The notes below the pieces were generated by a model, which ran no database searches, was not told where the DNA came from, and worked only from the letters and a program-made list of their open reading frames with translations. A stretch of DNA of 64,000 bases from Streptomyces sp. CB09001 (GTDB lineage: Bacteria; Actinomycetota; Actinomycetes; Streptomycetales; Streptomycetaceae): contig NZ_CP026730.1 in assembly GCF_003369795.1 (NCBI RefSeq), positions 1,116,001 to 1,180,000 on the forward strand. The letters run 5' to 3'. The translations under genes were made by a program, and so were the position numbers. Shown piece after piece: positions 17,930 through 26,253 of this stretch (positions are counted from its first letter, which is position 1; the number at the start of each line of letters is the position of its first letter).

Positions 17930-18391
17930 ATGGCAGAGCCGAGGATCTTCGCGTCCGCCGACGAGGTGAAGGCGGCGGTGGGCGAGCAGTTGGGGTACAC
18001 CGACTGGCAGGAGGTCGACCAGAAGCGGATCGACCTGTTCGCCGAGGCGACCGGCGACCACCAGTGGATCCACGTCGATCCGGAGAAGGCCGCCGCGGGC
18101 CCGTTCGGCAGCACCATCGCGCACGGCTATCTGACCCTGTCCCTGCTCCCGCTCTTCGGACCGCAGCTGATCCGGGTCGACGGCGTGAAGATGGGCGTCA
18201 ACTACGGAACCAACAAGGTCCGTTTCCCCTCCCCCGTCCCGGTCGGCTCGCGCCTGCGTGCCACGGCGGTCATCACCGGCGTCGAGGACGTCAGGGGAGG
18301 GATCCAGGTGAGCGTCGCCTTCACCGTGGAGCGCGAGGGCGGCGACAAGCCGGTGTGCGTCGCCGAGTCGGTCTCGCGCTACTACCTCTGA
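17930..18391 (+). CDS. MaoC-family (R)-hydratase
   Basis: Single hot-dog domain protein of 153 residues. The MaoC signature is clear: QKRIDLFAEATGDHQWIHVDPEKAAAGPFGSTIAHGYLTLSLLP, where Asp and His of the DHQWIH segment are the expected catalytic pair. It hydrates trans-2-enoyl-CoA or a related thioester. It overlaps the convergent TetR gene at 18382 by 10 bp at the stop codons and is probably its target. Confidence 0.88.
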   Translation: MAEPRIFASADEVKAAVGEQLGYTDWQEVDQKRIDLFAEATGDHQWIHVDPEKAAAGPFGSTIAHGYLTLSLLPLFGPQLIRVDGVKMGVNYGTNKVRFPSPVPVGSRLRATAVITGVEDVRGGIQVSVAFTVEREGGDKPVCVAESVSRYYL

Positions 18392-19026
18392 GCCGCGCCG
18401 GACGGTTCGGCACCCACCATGCGCAGCACGAGGTCGGCGTAGAGCGCGCCGACCTCGTCGGGCGTGCGGGGGCCGTTCACGTTGAACCAGCGGGCCACGT
18501 CGATGCAGAGGGACAGCACGGCCAGCGTCGTGCCCTTGACGTCCGGCACGTCGAACTCGCCCGTGGCCACGCCGTCGTCGATGATGCCGCGCACGGCGGC
18601 GTCGCACTGTCGGCGGAGGGTGAGGATCTCCTCCCGGGCCTCGGGGCCGAGGGCGTCCAGCTCGTACTGCACGACCCGCGCGGTCGTGCGCCGGCCGGCG
18701 TGCCAGCGGACGAAGGAGCTCACGGCGTCGGCGAGCCGTTCGGTCGCACTGCCCTCGCCCTGGGCCGCGGAGCGCAGGATGGCCACCGCCCGGGTGTGCC
18801 CGATGCGGCTGATGCGGTGGAGCAGCTCTTCCTTGGTCTTGTAGTGGATGTAGAGCGCGGCCGGGCTCATGCCGGCCCGCCCGGCGATGTCGCGGGTCGT
18901 CGTCGCGTGGTACCCGCGTTCGGCGAACGCCTCCACTGCCGCGACAAGGAGCCGCCGGGCCGCGTCAGGCGTGACCTCTTCCCACGGCTCGATGTCGCCG
19001 CCCGTCGTCTCGGCCGCCGTACTCAT
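18382..19026 (-). CDS. TetR-family regulator of the MaoC gene
   Basis: Protein of 214 residues. The HTH reads AARRLLVAAVEAFAERGYHATTTRDIAGRAGMSPAALYIHYKTKEELLHRI. The C-terminal domain resembles TetR_C proteins that sense acyl-CoA. It converges on MaoC with a 10-bp overlap. Its own upstream region carries the CTAAGC-type box at 19075, so autoregulation plus control of MaoC is the simple reading. Confidence 0.85.
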   Translation of the reverse strand: MSTAAETTGGDIEPWEEVTPDAARRLLVAAVEAFAERGYHATTTRDIAGRAGMSPAALYIHYKTKEELLHRISRIGHTRAVAILRSAAQGEGSATERLADAVSSFVRWHAGRRTTARVVQYELDALGPEAREEILTLRRQCDAAVRGIIDDGVATGEFDVPDVKGTTLAVLSLCIDVARWFNVNGPRTPDEVGALYADLVLRMVGAEPSGAAQR

Positions 19027-19074
19027 CGCTTGTTCGCCCCTCTCGGTGACAGGAGCACCACCATACCGCCGAAG

Positions 19075-19090
19075 GTGAGCGACCGCTTAG
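19075..19090. promoter_or_regulatory. TetR operator upstream of the TetR gene
   Basis: GTGAGCGACCGCTTAG; on the minus strand CTAAGCGGTCGCTCAC, matching the MaoC box at 13 of 16 positions. It is about 50 nt upstream of the TetR start (19026) and touches the stop codon of the next gene at 19087. Confidence 0.6.
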
Positions 19091-19401
19091 GGGCGCTGCC
19101 CGGCGGGAGCGCCACCCGGCTTCTGGAAGGGGTCGTGTTCTACGAGGATCCTGTCGAGCCGCGCCTGGTCGACCCGGCTCACTATCTGTCCGACCTCCTG
19201 GCGGTCCCGGATGATCTTGGCCAGCGTGAAGGCCGAGGTGACGAGATACAGGACGGCGATCGCGAGGAAGGCGCGCACCCAGGCGTCGGCCTGGAGCTGG
19301 TAGATGCCGATGGCGGTGGCGGCCATGGCCACCGCGAACGAGGCGACGGCCTGACCGTAGAAGGCCGCCGTGTTCTGCTGCTTGACCGGTGTGTCACTCA
19401 T
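19087..19401 (-). CDS. YiaA/YiaB-type small inner-membrane protein
   Basis: Protein of 104 residues with two hydrophobic helices (AVASFAVAMAATAIGIYQLQ and WVRAFLAIAVLYLVTSAFTLAKIIRD) joined by a short loop. This two-helix pattern with KIIRDRQE after helix 2 is the YiaA/YiaB family. Role unknown. Start at ATG 19401 (SDTPVKQQNTAAFYG); an upstream start at 19437 adds a Pro-rich leader. No operon partner is evident. Confidence 0.75.
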   Translation of the reverse strand: MSDTPVKQQNTAAFYGQAVASFAVAMAATAIGIYQLQADAWVRAFLAIAVLYLVTSAFTLAKIIRDRQEVGQIVSRVDQARLDRILVEHDPFQKPGGAPAGQRP

Positions 19402-19476
19402 GGGGACAAGGGTCGGCGGATGTGGTCCGCGCCACATCCGCCGTCGTACTCAGTTCGCGTACTCAGAGCCCGGTGG

Positions 19477-20628
19477 TCAGAATGCCGAAACCCCGGTCAG
19501 CGCACGCCCGATGACCAGCTTCTGGATCTGGCTGGTGCCCTCGTAGAGGGTCATCACGCGGGCGTCGCGCAGCAGCTTGCCGACCGGGTACTCGTCGATG
19601 TAGCCGTAGCCGCCGAAGACCTGGAGGGCGTTGTTGGCGGCGCGCACGGCGGCCTCCGAGGCGAAGAGCTTGGCCTTGGAGGACTCGACGGCGAAGGGCT
19701 GCCCGCGGTCGATCAGGTCGGCGACCCGCCAGGTCAGCAGCCGGGCCGCGTCCACGTCGAGGGCGATGTCGCTGATCAGCTCCTGTACGAGCTGGTGGTG
19801 GGCGATGGTCTTGCCGAACTGCTCCCGCTCGCCCGCGTACCGCACGGCCGCGTCCAGTGCGGCCTGGGCTATGCCGACGCAGCCGGCGGCGACCGACATC
19901 CGCCCCTTGGCGAGGGCCGACATGGCGACCGAGAAGCCCTTGCCCTCGGGCGCGAGCATCGCGGAGGCGGGGACGCGGACGTCCTCCAGGACCAGTTCGG
20001 CGGTGGCCTGGCCACGCAGCCCGAGCTTGCCGTGGACGGTGCGGCGGGTCAGGCCGGGTGTGTCGGTGGGCACGAGGAAGGCGGAGACGCCCTTGTGGCC
20101 GGGGGCGCCGGTGGAGCGGGCGAAGAGCAGGACGACGTCGGCCCAGGTGCCGTTGGTGATGAACATCTTGGTGCCGTTGACGACGTAGTCGTCGCCGTCC
20201 CGGACCGCGCGGGTGGTGAGGTTTCCGGCGTCCGACCCCGTACCTGGCTCGGTGAGGCCGAAGCAGCCGACGTACTCGCCGGAGGTGAGGCCCGGCAGCC
20301 AGCGCCGCTTCTGCTCCTCGTCGCCCCAGGCGGCGATGGTCTTGGCGACCAGGCCGAGGGAGACCGAGACGATCCCGCGCACCGAGCTGTCGCCGCGCCC
20401 CAGCTCCTCCGTGACCAGGCAGTACGCGAGGTGGTCGCCGCCGCTGCCGCCATACTCCTCGTCGATCGTGAGGCCGAGGAAACCGACCTCGCCGAGCTTC
20501 TTCACGATTCCCCGGTCCACCTCCTCGGCACGGTCCCACTCCACGACATGGGGGGCGATCTCCCGCTCCACGAAGTCCCGGGCGAGCTGCCGTACGGCGG
20601 TCTGCTCCTCGCTGAGCTCCAGGTTCAT
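19477..20628 (-). CDS. Acyl-CoA dehydrogenase
   Basis: FAD-dependent dehydrogenase of 383 residues, of normal length for the short/medium-chain type. Signs include YGGSGGDHLAYCLVTEELG, GCFGLTEPGTGSDAGN, GTKMFITNGTWADVV, FGGYGYIDEYPVGKLLRDARVMTLYEGTSQIQ, where the YEG glutamate is the expected catalytic base. It oxidises an acyl-CoA to the 2-enoyl-CoA and passes electrons to ETF. The divergent TetR at 20718 shares a 19-bp palindrome in the intergenic space and probably represses it. Confidence 0.92.
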   Translation of the reverse strand: MNLELSEEQTAVRQLARDFVEREIAPHVVEWDRAEEVDRGIVKKLGEVGFLGLTIDEEYGGSGGDHLAYCLVTEELGRGDSSVRGIVSVSLGLVAKTIAAWGDEEQKRRWLPGLTSGEYVGCFGLTEPGTGSDAGNLTTRAVRDGDDYVVNGTKMFITNGTWADVVLLFARSTGAPGHKGVSAFLVPTDTPGLTRRTVHGKLGLRGQATAELVLEDVRVPASAMLAPEGKGFSVAMSALAKGRMSVAAGCVGIAQAALDAAVRYAGEREQFGKTIAHHQLVQELISDIALDVDAARLLTWRVADLIDRGQPFAVESSKAKLFASEAAVRAANNALQVFGGYGYIDEYPVGKLLRDARVMTLYEGTSQIQKLVIGRALTGVSAF

Positions 20629-20672
20629 GCCGAGTCACCCCACAGGAAAGAAATCTTGAAAGCCGTACATTT

Positions 20673-20691
20673 AAATTAGCACTGCTAGTTT
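20673..20691. promoter_or_regulatory. TetR operator between acyl-CoA dehydrogenase and TetR genes
   Basis: AAATTAGC-ACT-GCTAGTTT, 7 of 8 arm positions symmetric, in the 89-nt divergent intergenic space. The same design (AAACTAGC-N3-GTTAGTTT) occurs at 26168 before the aldehyde dehydrogenase. Confidence 0.7.
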
Positions 20692-20717
20692 CGGCTCGCA
20701 GCCCTACTATGTGCGCC

Positions 20718-21359
20718 ATGGCCCGACCGCGCAAGCCCCTGCTCAGCACCGACCGGATCGTCGAGACGGCCCGCGCGCTGGTGGACGCCGAGGGCCTCGC
20801 GGCCGTCTCCACGCGCCGGCTGGCCGCGGAACTGGGGGTCAGCGGACCCTCGCTCTACAACCACTTCCGCACCAAGGACGAGATCCTGGAGGCCGTCGCC
20901 GACTCGGTCAGCGCGCAGGTCGACCTGTCGATGTTCGAGGACGGCCGGGAGTGGCGGACGGCGCTGCACGACTGGGCCGTCTCCTACCGGACGGCGCTGC
21001 GCGACCACCCCAACATCGTCCCGGTACTGGCCCACGGCCCGGGCCGCCGCCCGGCCGCGCTGCACCTCGCGGACGCCGTCTACGGCGCGATGGTCCGGGC
21101 GGGCTGGCCCCCGGCCCAGGCCACCTCCATCGGCGCGCTGATGCGCTACTTCATCATGGGCTCGGCGCTCGGCTCCTTCGCGGGCGGCTTCGTGGACGAC
21201 GCCGGCGCCTACGATCCCGCGGACTATCCGCACCTCCAGCAGGCCCACCTGCTGGCCGAACAGCAGGAGAAGATCGACGAGCGCGCCTTCGAGACCGGCC
21301 TGACGGCCCTGCTGGACGGGCTGGCGCAGCAGTACGCGCAGGTGGCACAGGGCGTCTGA
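20718..21359 (+). CDS. TetR-family regulator (acyl-CoA dehydrogenase / aldehyde dehydrogenase regulon)
   Basis: Protein of 213 residues. The HTH lies in LSTDRIVETARALVDAEGLAAVSTRRLAAELGVSGPSLYNHFRTKDEILEA; the C-terminal domain is of the TetR_C_1-like type. ATG 20718 (MARPRKPLL) is preferred over one 9 nt earlier. It is divergent from the acyl-CoA dehydrogenase with the palindrome at 20673 between them. From the shared box it is also predicted to act on the promoter at 26168. Confidence 0.86.
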   Translation: MARPRKPLLSTDRIVETARALVDAEGLAAVSTRRLAAELGVSGPSLYNHFRTKDEILEAVADSVSAQVDLSMFEDGREWRTALHDWAVSYRTALRDHPNIVPVLAHGPGRRPAALHLADAVYGAMVRAGWPPAQATSIGALMRYFIMGSALGSFAGGFVDDAGAYDPADYPHLQQAHLLAEQQEKIDERAFETGLTALLDGLAQQYAQVAQGV

Positions 21360-21423
21360 GGCCGCTGCGGGACCCCCGGACACTTCGGCGCCCGCCGAAC
21401 CGTGCGTGGCGCATCCTGGACGC

Positions 21424-22137
21424 ATGACCGAGAGGGACGCCGGGGCTCCCGGCCTCGCACGGCTGGCCGGGCTGCTGGCCGACGAGACGCGCGCCGCCTG
21501 CCTGCTGGCCCTGCTGGACGGGCGGGCGTGGACCGCCGGTGAGCTGGCCCGGCACGCCGGGGTCGCCGCGTCGACGCTCAGCGAGCACCTGGGCAAGCTC
21601 GTCGCGGGCGGGCTGCTCGCCGAGGAACGCCAGGGTCGGCACCGCTACGTGCGGATGGCCGACGACCGGGTGGCGCAGCTCGTGGAGGACCTGGCGGCGC
21701 AGGTCGCGCCCGAGGCCGCCGCCCGGCGTCCGCGCACCCTGCGGGCGTCGAGCGCCGGTTCGGCGATGGCCCGGGGGCGCACCTGTTACGACCATCTCGC
21801 CGGACGGCTCGGCATCGCGGTCACCGACGCGCTGACCGGGCGGGGGCTGCTGCGCCAGGACACCGGCTTCGCACTCACGGACGCGGGGCTCGGCTGGTTC
21901 GACACCGCCAGGATCTCGCTGCGGCCGACCGGTCGCCGGCCACTGGCCCGGGCATGCCTCGACTGGACGGAACGCCGTCCCCACCTCGCGGGCGTCGCGG
22001 GCGCGGCCCTGTGCCGGCACGCCCTGGACACGGGCTGGTGCGTGCGCATCGGCTCGGAGCGGGCGGTGAAGGTGACGCCGTCGGGCGAGCGGGCGCTGTC
22101 CGAACTGCTGGGCATCAATGCGGTGGCGCTGCGCTGA
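21424..22137 (+). CDS. ArsR-type winged-helix regulator
   Basis: Protein of 237 residues. The N-terminal half is a winged helix of ArsR/SmtB type: LARLAGLLADETRAACLLALLDGRAWTAGELARHAGVAASTLSEHLGKLVAGGLLAEERQGRHRYVRMAD. The C-terminal half (about residues 110-237) contains ARGRTCYDHLAGRLGIAVTDALTGRGLL and three scattered cysteines, a layout seen in many actinobacterial ArsR relatives; no classic metal-site motif is visible. It is 62 nt upstream of the EamA exporter and on the same strand, so likely controls it. Confidence 0.8.
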   Translation: MTERDAGAPGLARLAGLLADETRAACLLALLDGRAWTAGELARHAGVAASTLSEHLGKLVAGGLLAEERQGRHRYVRMADDRVAQLVEDLAAQVAPEAAARRPRTLRASSAGSAMARGRTCYDHLAGRLGIAVTDALTGRGLLRQDTGFALTDAGLGWFDTARISLRPTGRRPLARACLDWTERRPHLAGVAGAALCRHALDTGWCVRIGSERAVKVTPSGERALSELLGINAVALR

Positions 22138-22202
22138 GCACGGGTCCCGGTCCGAAATCCGCCAGCGGGAGCGACCTTCCGCTGCCTAGCCTCTGGAGCA
22201 TG

Positions 22203-23174
22203 ATGAGCACTGCCCGCACGTCCCCTGCCGCTCCCTGGCACCGCCGTCCCGAACTGCTCGCGGCCGGCGCGGCCACGGTCACCGTCGTCCTGTGGGCCTC
22301 CGCCTTCGTCTCCATCCGCAGCGCGGGCGACGCCTACTCACCGGGCGCGCTGGCACTCGGGCGGCTGCTGTCCGGGGCCCTCACCCTCGGGGTGATCTGG
22401 CTGCTGCGCCGGGAGGGGCTGCCGCCGCGGTCCGCCTGGCGGGGGATCGCGACGTCGGGGGTGCTGTGGTTCGGGTTCTACATGGTCGTCCTGAACTGGG
22501 GCGAGCAGCAGGTGGACGCCGGCACGGCCGCCCTCGTGGTCAACGTCGGCCCGATCCTCATCGCGCTGCTCGGCGCCCGGCTGCTCGGGGACGCGCTGCC
22601 GCCGCGGCTGCTGGCGGGGATGGCGGTGTCGTTCGCCGGTGCCGTGACGGTGGGGCTGTCGATGTCCGGCGAGGGCGGTTCCTCGCTGTTCGGGGTGGTG
22701 CTGTGCCTGCTGGCCGCGGTGGCGTACGCGGGCGGGGTGGTGGCCCAGAAGCCGGCGCTTGCGCACGCGAGCGCCCTTCAGGTGACGACGTTCGGGTGCC
22801 TGGTCGGGGCGGTGCTCTGCCTGCCGTTCGCGGGGCAGCTGGTGCGGGAGGCGGCCGGCGCGCCGGTCTCCGCCACGCTCAACATGGTGTACCTGGGCGT
22901 GTTCCCGACCGCGCTGGCGTTCACGACGTGGGCCTACGCCCTGGCCCGTACGACCGCCGGCCGCATGGGCGCGACCACGTACGCCGTGCCCGCACTGGTC
23001 GTGCTGATGTCGTGGCTGGCACTGGGCGAGGTCCCCGGACTGCTCACCCTGGCGGGCGGAGCGCTGTGCCTGGCGGGCGTGGCGGTGTCCCGCTCGCGCA
23101 GGCGCCCGGCCCCGGTCCCCGACCGCGCCGGACCCACGGCGGAGCCGCGGCACGAGGACGCGGGGCGGGCCTAG
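22203..23174 (+). CDS. EamA-family exporter
   Basis: Ten-helix DMT transporter of 323 residues with two EamA repeats. The first starts ATVTVVLWASAFVSIRSAGDAYSPGALALGRLLSGALTLG and the second around SLFGVVLCLLAAVAYAGGVVAQKPAL. Such proteins export amino acids or metabolites. ATG 22203 is favoured over 22200 because GGAG is 4 nt upstream. The basic tail (SRSRRRPAPVPDRAGP) is cytosolic. Confidence 0.82.
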   Translation: MSTARTSPAAPWHRRPELLAAGAATVTVVLWASAFVSIRSAGDAYSPGALALGRLLSGALTLGVIWLLRREGLPPRSAWRGIATSGVLWFGFYMVVLNWGEQQVDAGTAALVVNVGPILIALLGARLLGDALPPRLLAGMAVSFAGAVTVGLSMSGEGGSSLFGVVLCLLAAVAYAGGVVAQKPALAHASALQVTTFGCLVGAVLCLPFAGQLVREAAGAPVSATLNMVYLGVFPTALAFTTWAYALARTTAGRMGATTYAVPALVVLMSWLALGEVPGLLTLAGGALCLAGVAVSRSRRRPAPVPDRAGPTAEPRHEDAGRA

Positions 23175-23622
23175 GGCCTGTCCACCGCCCCCTCGGCGCG
23201 AGCGACCGGGCGGACCCGGCACCGAACCCGCCGACGGGGAGAGCGGCTTGGGGCCCACCAGCATCGGGGCTCACGCAGGCCCGGGCCTTGTCGGCGCCCT
23301 GCGGGCCGGGGCGCGCCACCCTCGCGGCCGGAGAAGGCCGGGCAGGCCCGGACCCCGTCGGCCGAAGCCGGGGTACGGCCCCGGACCCACCCACGTCGCG
23401 GCCCGGGGACCGTGCGGGCCCGCCCGTGACCCGGGCGTCGCCCACGCCGCGCCGTGGCGCCGATCGGTTCCGGGGCTGCGGACCCCGTCCAGGATGCCGG
23501 GCGGCCATCAAGAGGAACGCTCGGACCGTCGCGGAACCGGGCCCGCCCCGACCCGACAGCCCCCGCTCGGACCGTCGCCCGGGCGGGGTTTCGCAGACGG
23601 CCCGGCGGGCGCGGGGGGCGGG
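23175..23622. other. 448-nt gap between convergent genes, no gene seen
   Basis: Very GC-rich sequence between the convergent EamA and alcohol dehydrogenase genes. Long open frames exist on several strands, but none has a family signature or ribosome site. Short repeats of CTCGGACCGTCGC occur at about 23519 and 23566. I see no RNA gene, IS end or clear terminator. Confidence 0.5.
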
Positions 23623-24720
23623 CTAGAACACCACCAGCGCCCGCCCGCCCTTGCCCGCCAGCATGTTCTCGAAGGCGGCCGGGATGCCGTCCAGGGCGAT
23701 GCGCTCCGTGACCAGGGAGTCGAGGTCGAGGCGGCCGGCGCGGGCGTGTTCGGCGATGACCGGGAGGTCCCGGGCGGGGTCGGCGTTGCCGTAGACGCAG
23801 CCGGACAGGGTGCGGCCCCAGTGGAAGATCTCCAGGGCGTTGAAGGTGACCTGCTGGTCCTTGCCGCCGATGCCGACGACCGTGGTGCGGCCACCGCGCC
23901 GGGTGGACTCCCAGGCCGTGCGGATGGTGGCCGCGCGGCCCACGCACTCGACGGCGACGTCGACGCCCTGCTTTCCGGTGAGGGCGCGGATCTCGCGGGC
24001 GGTGGTGTCGGAGGCGAGGAGGTAGTCGGTGGCGCCCGCGGCGCGGGCCAGTTCCTCCTTCGCGGGGGACACGTCGACGGCGACGATCTTCGACGCGCCC
24101 GCGATCCGGGCCGCCTGGAGGGTGGCGAGGCCCACTCCCCCGACGCCGAAGACCGCGACCGTCTCGCCCTCGCGGACCTTCGCCGAGTGGTGGACGGCGC
24201 CGTAGCCGGTGAGGACGGCGCAGCCCAGCAGCGCCGCCTCGGTGAGGGGGATGCCCTCGGGGGCGGGCAGGACGCAGCCGGCGGCCACCACCGTCTCCTC
24301 GGCGAACGCGGCGACGTTCAGGCCGGGGTGCAGGTCGGTGCCGTCGTCGGTGCGGCGGGCGTGCACGTCGGCGGCGCCGGCCAGGGCGTTCGCGCACAGC
24401 CAGACCTCGCCGAGCGAGCAGGCGTGGCAGGTGCCGCAGGACGGGGCCCAGTTGAGGACGACCTCGTCGCCGGGCGCGACGTGGGTGACGCCCTCCCCGA
24501 CGGCGACGACGGTGCCGGCACCCTCGTGACCGAGGACGGCGGGCAGCGGCACCCGCATGGTGCCGTTGGACAGGGACAGGTCGGAGTGGCAGACCCCGGC
24601 GGCGGCGAGCTTCACCCGGACCCGGCCGGGGCCGGGCTCGGGCAGCTCGATGCCGGTGACCTCCAGCGGGGCGCCGACGGCTGGTACGACGGCGGCACGG
24701 ACTGCGGTACGGACGGCCAT
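23623..24720 (-). CDS. Zinc-dependent alcohol dehydrogenase
   Basis: Medium-chain zinc dehydrogenase of 365 residues. Catalytic zinc: CHSDLSLSNG and GHEGAG. Structural zinc: CGTCHACSLGEVWLC. Cofactor site: GVGGVGLATLQAA. The pattern LGHEGAGTVVAVGEGVTHVAPGDEVVL with a HPGL insertion resembles class III/mycothiol-type enzymes. It oxidises an alcohol (or thiol-aldehyde adduct). The aldehyde dehydrogenase 22 nt upstream on the same strand is expected to take the aldehyde on to an acid, so the two form an alcohol/aldehyde oxidation operon. Confidence 0.88.
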   Translation of the reverse strand: MAVRTAVRAAVVPAVGAPLEVTGIELPEPGPGRVRVKLAAAGVCHSDLSLSNGTMRVPLPAVLGHEGAGTVVAVGEGVTHVAPGDEVVLNWAPSCGTCHACSLGEVWLCANALAGAADVHARRTDDGTDLHPGLNVAAFAEETVVAAGCVLPAPEGIPLTEAALLGCAVLTGYGAVHHSAKVREGETVAVFGVGGVGLATLQAARIAGASKIVAVDVSPAKEELARAAGATDYLLASDTTAREIRALTGKQGVDVAVECVGRAATIRTAWESTRRGGRTTVVGIGGKDQQVTFNALEIFHWGRTLSGCVYGNADPARDLPVIAEHARAGRLDLDSLVTERIALDGIPAAFENMLAGKGGRALVVF

Positions 24721-24742
24721 GAGGTGGAGACTCCCCTGCGGG

Positions 24743-26131
24743 CTAGAACTGGAGGGACTTGGTCTGGAGGTACTCGGTGAGGCCGTGCGCGCCCAGTTCG
24801 CGGCCCACGCCGGACTGCTTGTAGCCGCCGAAGGGCGCCAGCGGGTTGAAGCGGCCGCCGTTGATGTCGACCTGCCCGGTGTCCATCCGGCGAGCGAAGG
24901 CGACCGCCTCGGCCTCGTCCCCGGCCCAGACGGCGCCGGCGAGGCCGTAGACCGTGCCGTTGGCGATCCGGAGGGCGTCGTCCTCGTCCTCGTAGCGGAG
25001 GATGGACAGGACCGGGCCGAAGATTTCCTCCTGGGCGACGGTCATCTCCTCGGTCACCTCGGCGAAGACGGTCGGGCTGACGAAGTACCCCTGCTTGCGC
25101 GGGGCTTCGGGGCCGCCCGCGACCAGGCGCGCGCCCTCGGCGACGCCCTTCTCGATGTAACCGCGCACCCGCTCCCGCTGCTTGGCGTTGACGACGGGGC
25201 CGATCCGGTCGCCGTACTTCGCGGCGGCTTCGGCGGCCAGCCCCACCGCCTCGTCGTACTGGTCGCGGTGGACCAGCATGCGGGTCCAGGCGCTGCACGT
25301 CTGGCCGGAGTTGGACATGACGTTGGCGACGCCGACGTTGACCGCCTTGGCGAGATCGGCGCTCGGGAGGATGACGTTGGCGGACTTGCCGCCGAGTTCG
25401 AGGGCGACCCTCTTGACGGCGGCGCCCGCGGTGGCGCCGATCCGGCGGCCGACGGCGGTGGAGCCGGTGAAGGAGACCAGGTCGACCCCCGGGTGTTCGG
25501 ACAGGGCCTGGCCGGCGACCGGGCCGAGGCCGGTGACCAGGTTGAAGACACCGGCGGGGATCCCGGCCTCGTGCACCGCCTCGGCGAAGAGCTGCGCGAC
25601 GAGCGGGGTGTCCTCGGCGGGCTTGAGCACCATCGTGCAGCCGGCCGCGAGCGCCGGGGCGGCCTTGGCCACGATCTGGTGGAGCGGGTAGTTCCAGGGG
25701 GTGATGGCGCCGACCACGCCGACCGGCTCGTGGTGGACGACGGAGTTGCCGACCTTCTCCTCGAAGGCGTGGGTCGCCGCCAGTTCGGCGTAGGAACCGG
25801 CGACCGCGATCGGGGCGCCCGCGTGCACGGCCTGCGAGAACTTCAGCGGGGAGCCCAGCTCGGCGGTGACCGTCTCGGCGATCTCGTCCTTGCGGGCCAC
25901 CAGGACGTCCCGCAGCGCGGCCAGGCGGGCGGCCCGCTCGGCGGGCGGGGTGGCGGCCCAGCCCGGCAGGGCGGCGCGGGCGGCCCGTACGGCGGTGTCG
26001 ACGTCCAGGGCGTTGCCTGCGGGGACCCTGCCGATCACCTGCTCGTCGGCCGGGTTCACGACGTCGATCGTGTCCCGGCCGTCGGCGGGGCGCCAGGCTC
26101 CGTCGATGTACATGCCGTCGTGTGCCTTCAT
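24743..26131 (-). CDS. NAD(P)-dependent aldehyde dehydrogenase
   Basis: Protein of 462 residues. Catalytic parts: [26 protein letters not shown], general base in [13 protein letters not shown], nucleophile Cys in [12 protein letters not shown], and [10 protein letters not shown]. Normal family length. It leads an operon with the alcohol dehydrogenase (22-nt gap). Its promoter has the AAACTAGC-type palindrome at 26168, about 46 nt upstream of the start, matching that of the TetR/acyl-CoA dehydrogenase pair. Confidence 0.93.
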   Translation of the reverse strand: MKAHDGMYIDGAWRPADGRDTIDVVNPADEQVIGRVPAGNALDVDTAVRAARAALPGWAATPPAERAARLAALRDVLVARKDEIAETVTAELGSPLKFSQAVHAGAPIAVAGSYAELAATHAFEEKVGNSVVHHEPVGVVGAITPWNYPLHQIVAKAAPALAAGCTMVLKPAEDTPLVAQLFAEAVHEAGIPAGVFNLVTGLGPVAGQALSEHPGVDLVSFTGSTAVGRRIGATAGAAVKRVALELGGKSANVILPSADLAKAVNVGVANVMSNSGQTCSAWTRMLVHRDQYDEAVGLAAEAAAKYGDRIGPVVNAKQRERVRGYIEKGVAEGARLVAGGPEAPRKQGYFVSPTVFAEVTEEMTVAQEEIFGPVLSILRYEDEDDALRIANGTVYGLAGAVWAGDEAEAVAFARRMDTGQVDINGGRFNPLAPFGGYKQSGVGRELGAHGLTEYLQTKSLQF

Positions 26132-26167
26132 CGGGTTCCTTCCGGGCGGGCCTCGTCGTCCGACCCC

Positions 26168-26186
26168 AAACTAGCGCCGTTAGTTT
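26168..26186. promoter_or_regulatory. TetR operator before the aldehyde/alcohol dehydrogenase operon
   Basis: AAACTAGC-GCC-GTTAGTTT, 7 of 8 arm positions symmetric and very similar to the box at 20673. Same 8-3-8 geometry. Confidence 0.7.
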
Positions 26187-26253
26187 TACGGCACCAGGGG
26201 CTCCCCCGATGGTGGCGCGGCTCACCCTCCCGGAGTGCGCAATCGCGGCGTGC

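Noticed and set aside
17799..17930. SoxR operator in the SoxR/MaoC gap
   Set aside because: No CCTCAAG-type half sites; the palindrome there is the TetR-type CTAAGC box.
23175..23622. Possible gene or RNA in the gap
   Set aside because: No ribosome site, family motif or stable stem beyond GC background.
22292..23626. Long open frame in another register across EamA and the following gap
   Set aside because: Composition is Arg/Gly/Pro-rich as expected for shadow frames in high-GC DNA; the EamA frame has clear membrane helices.
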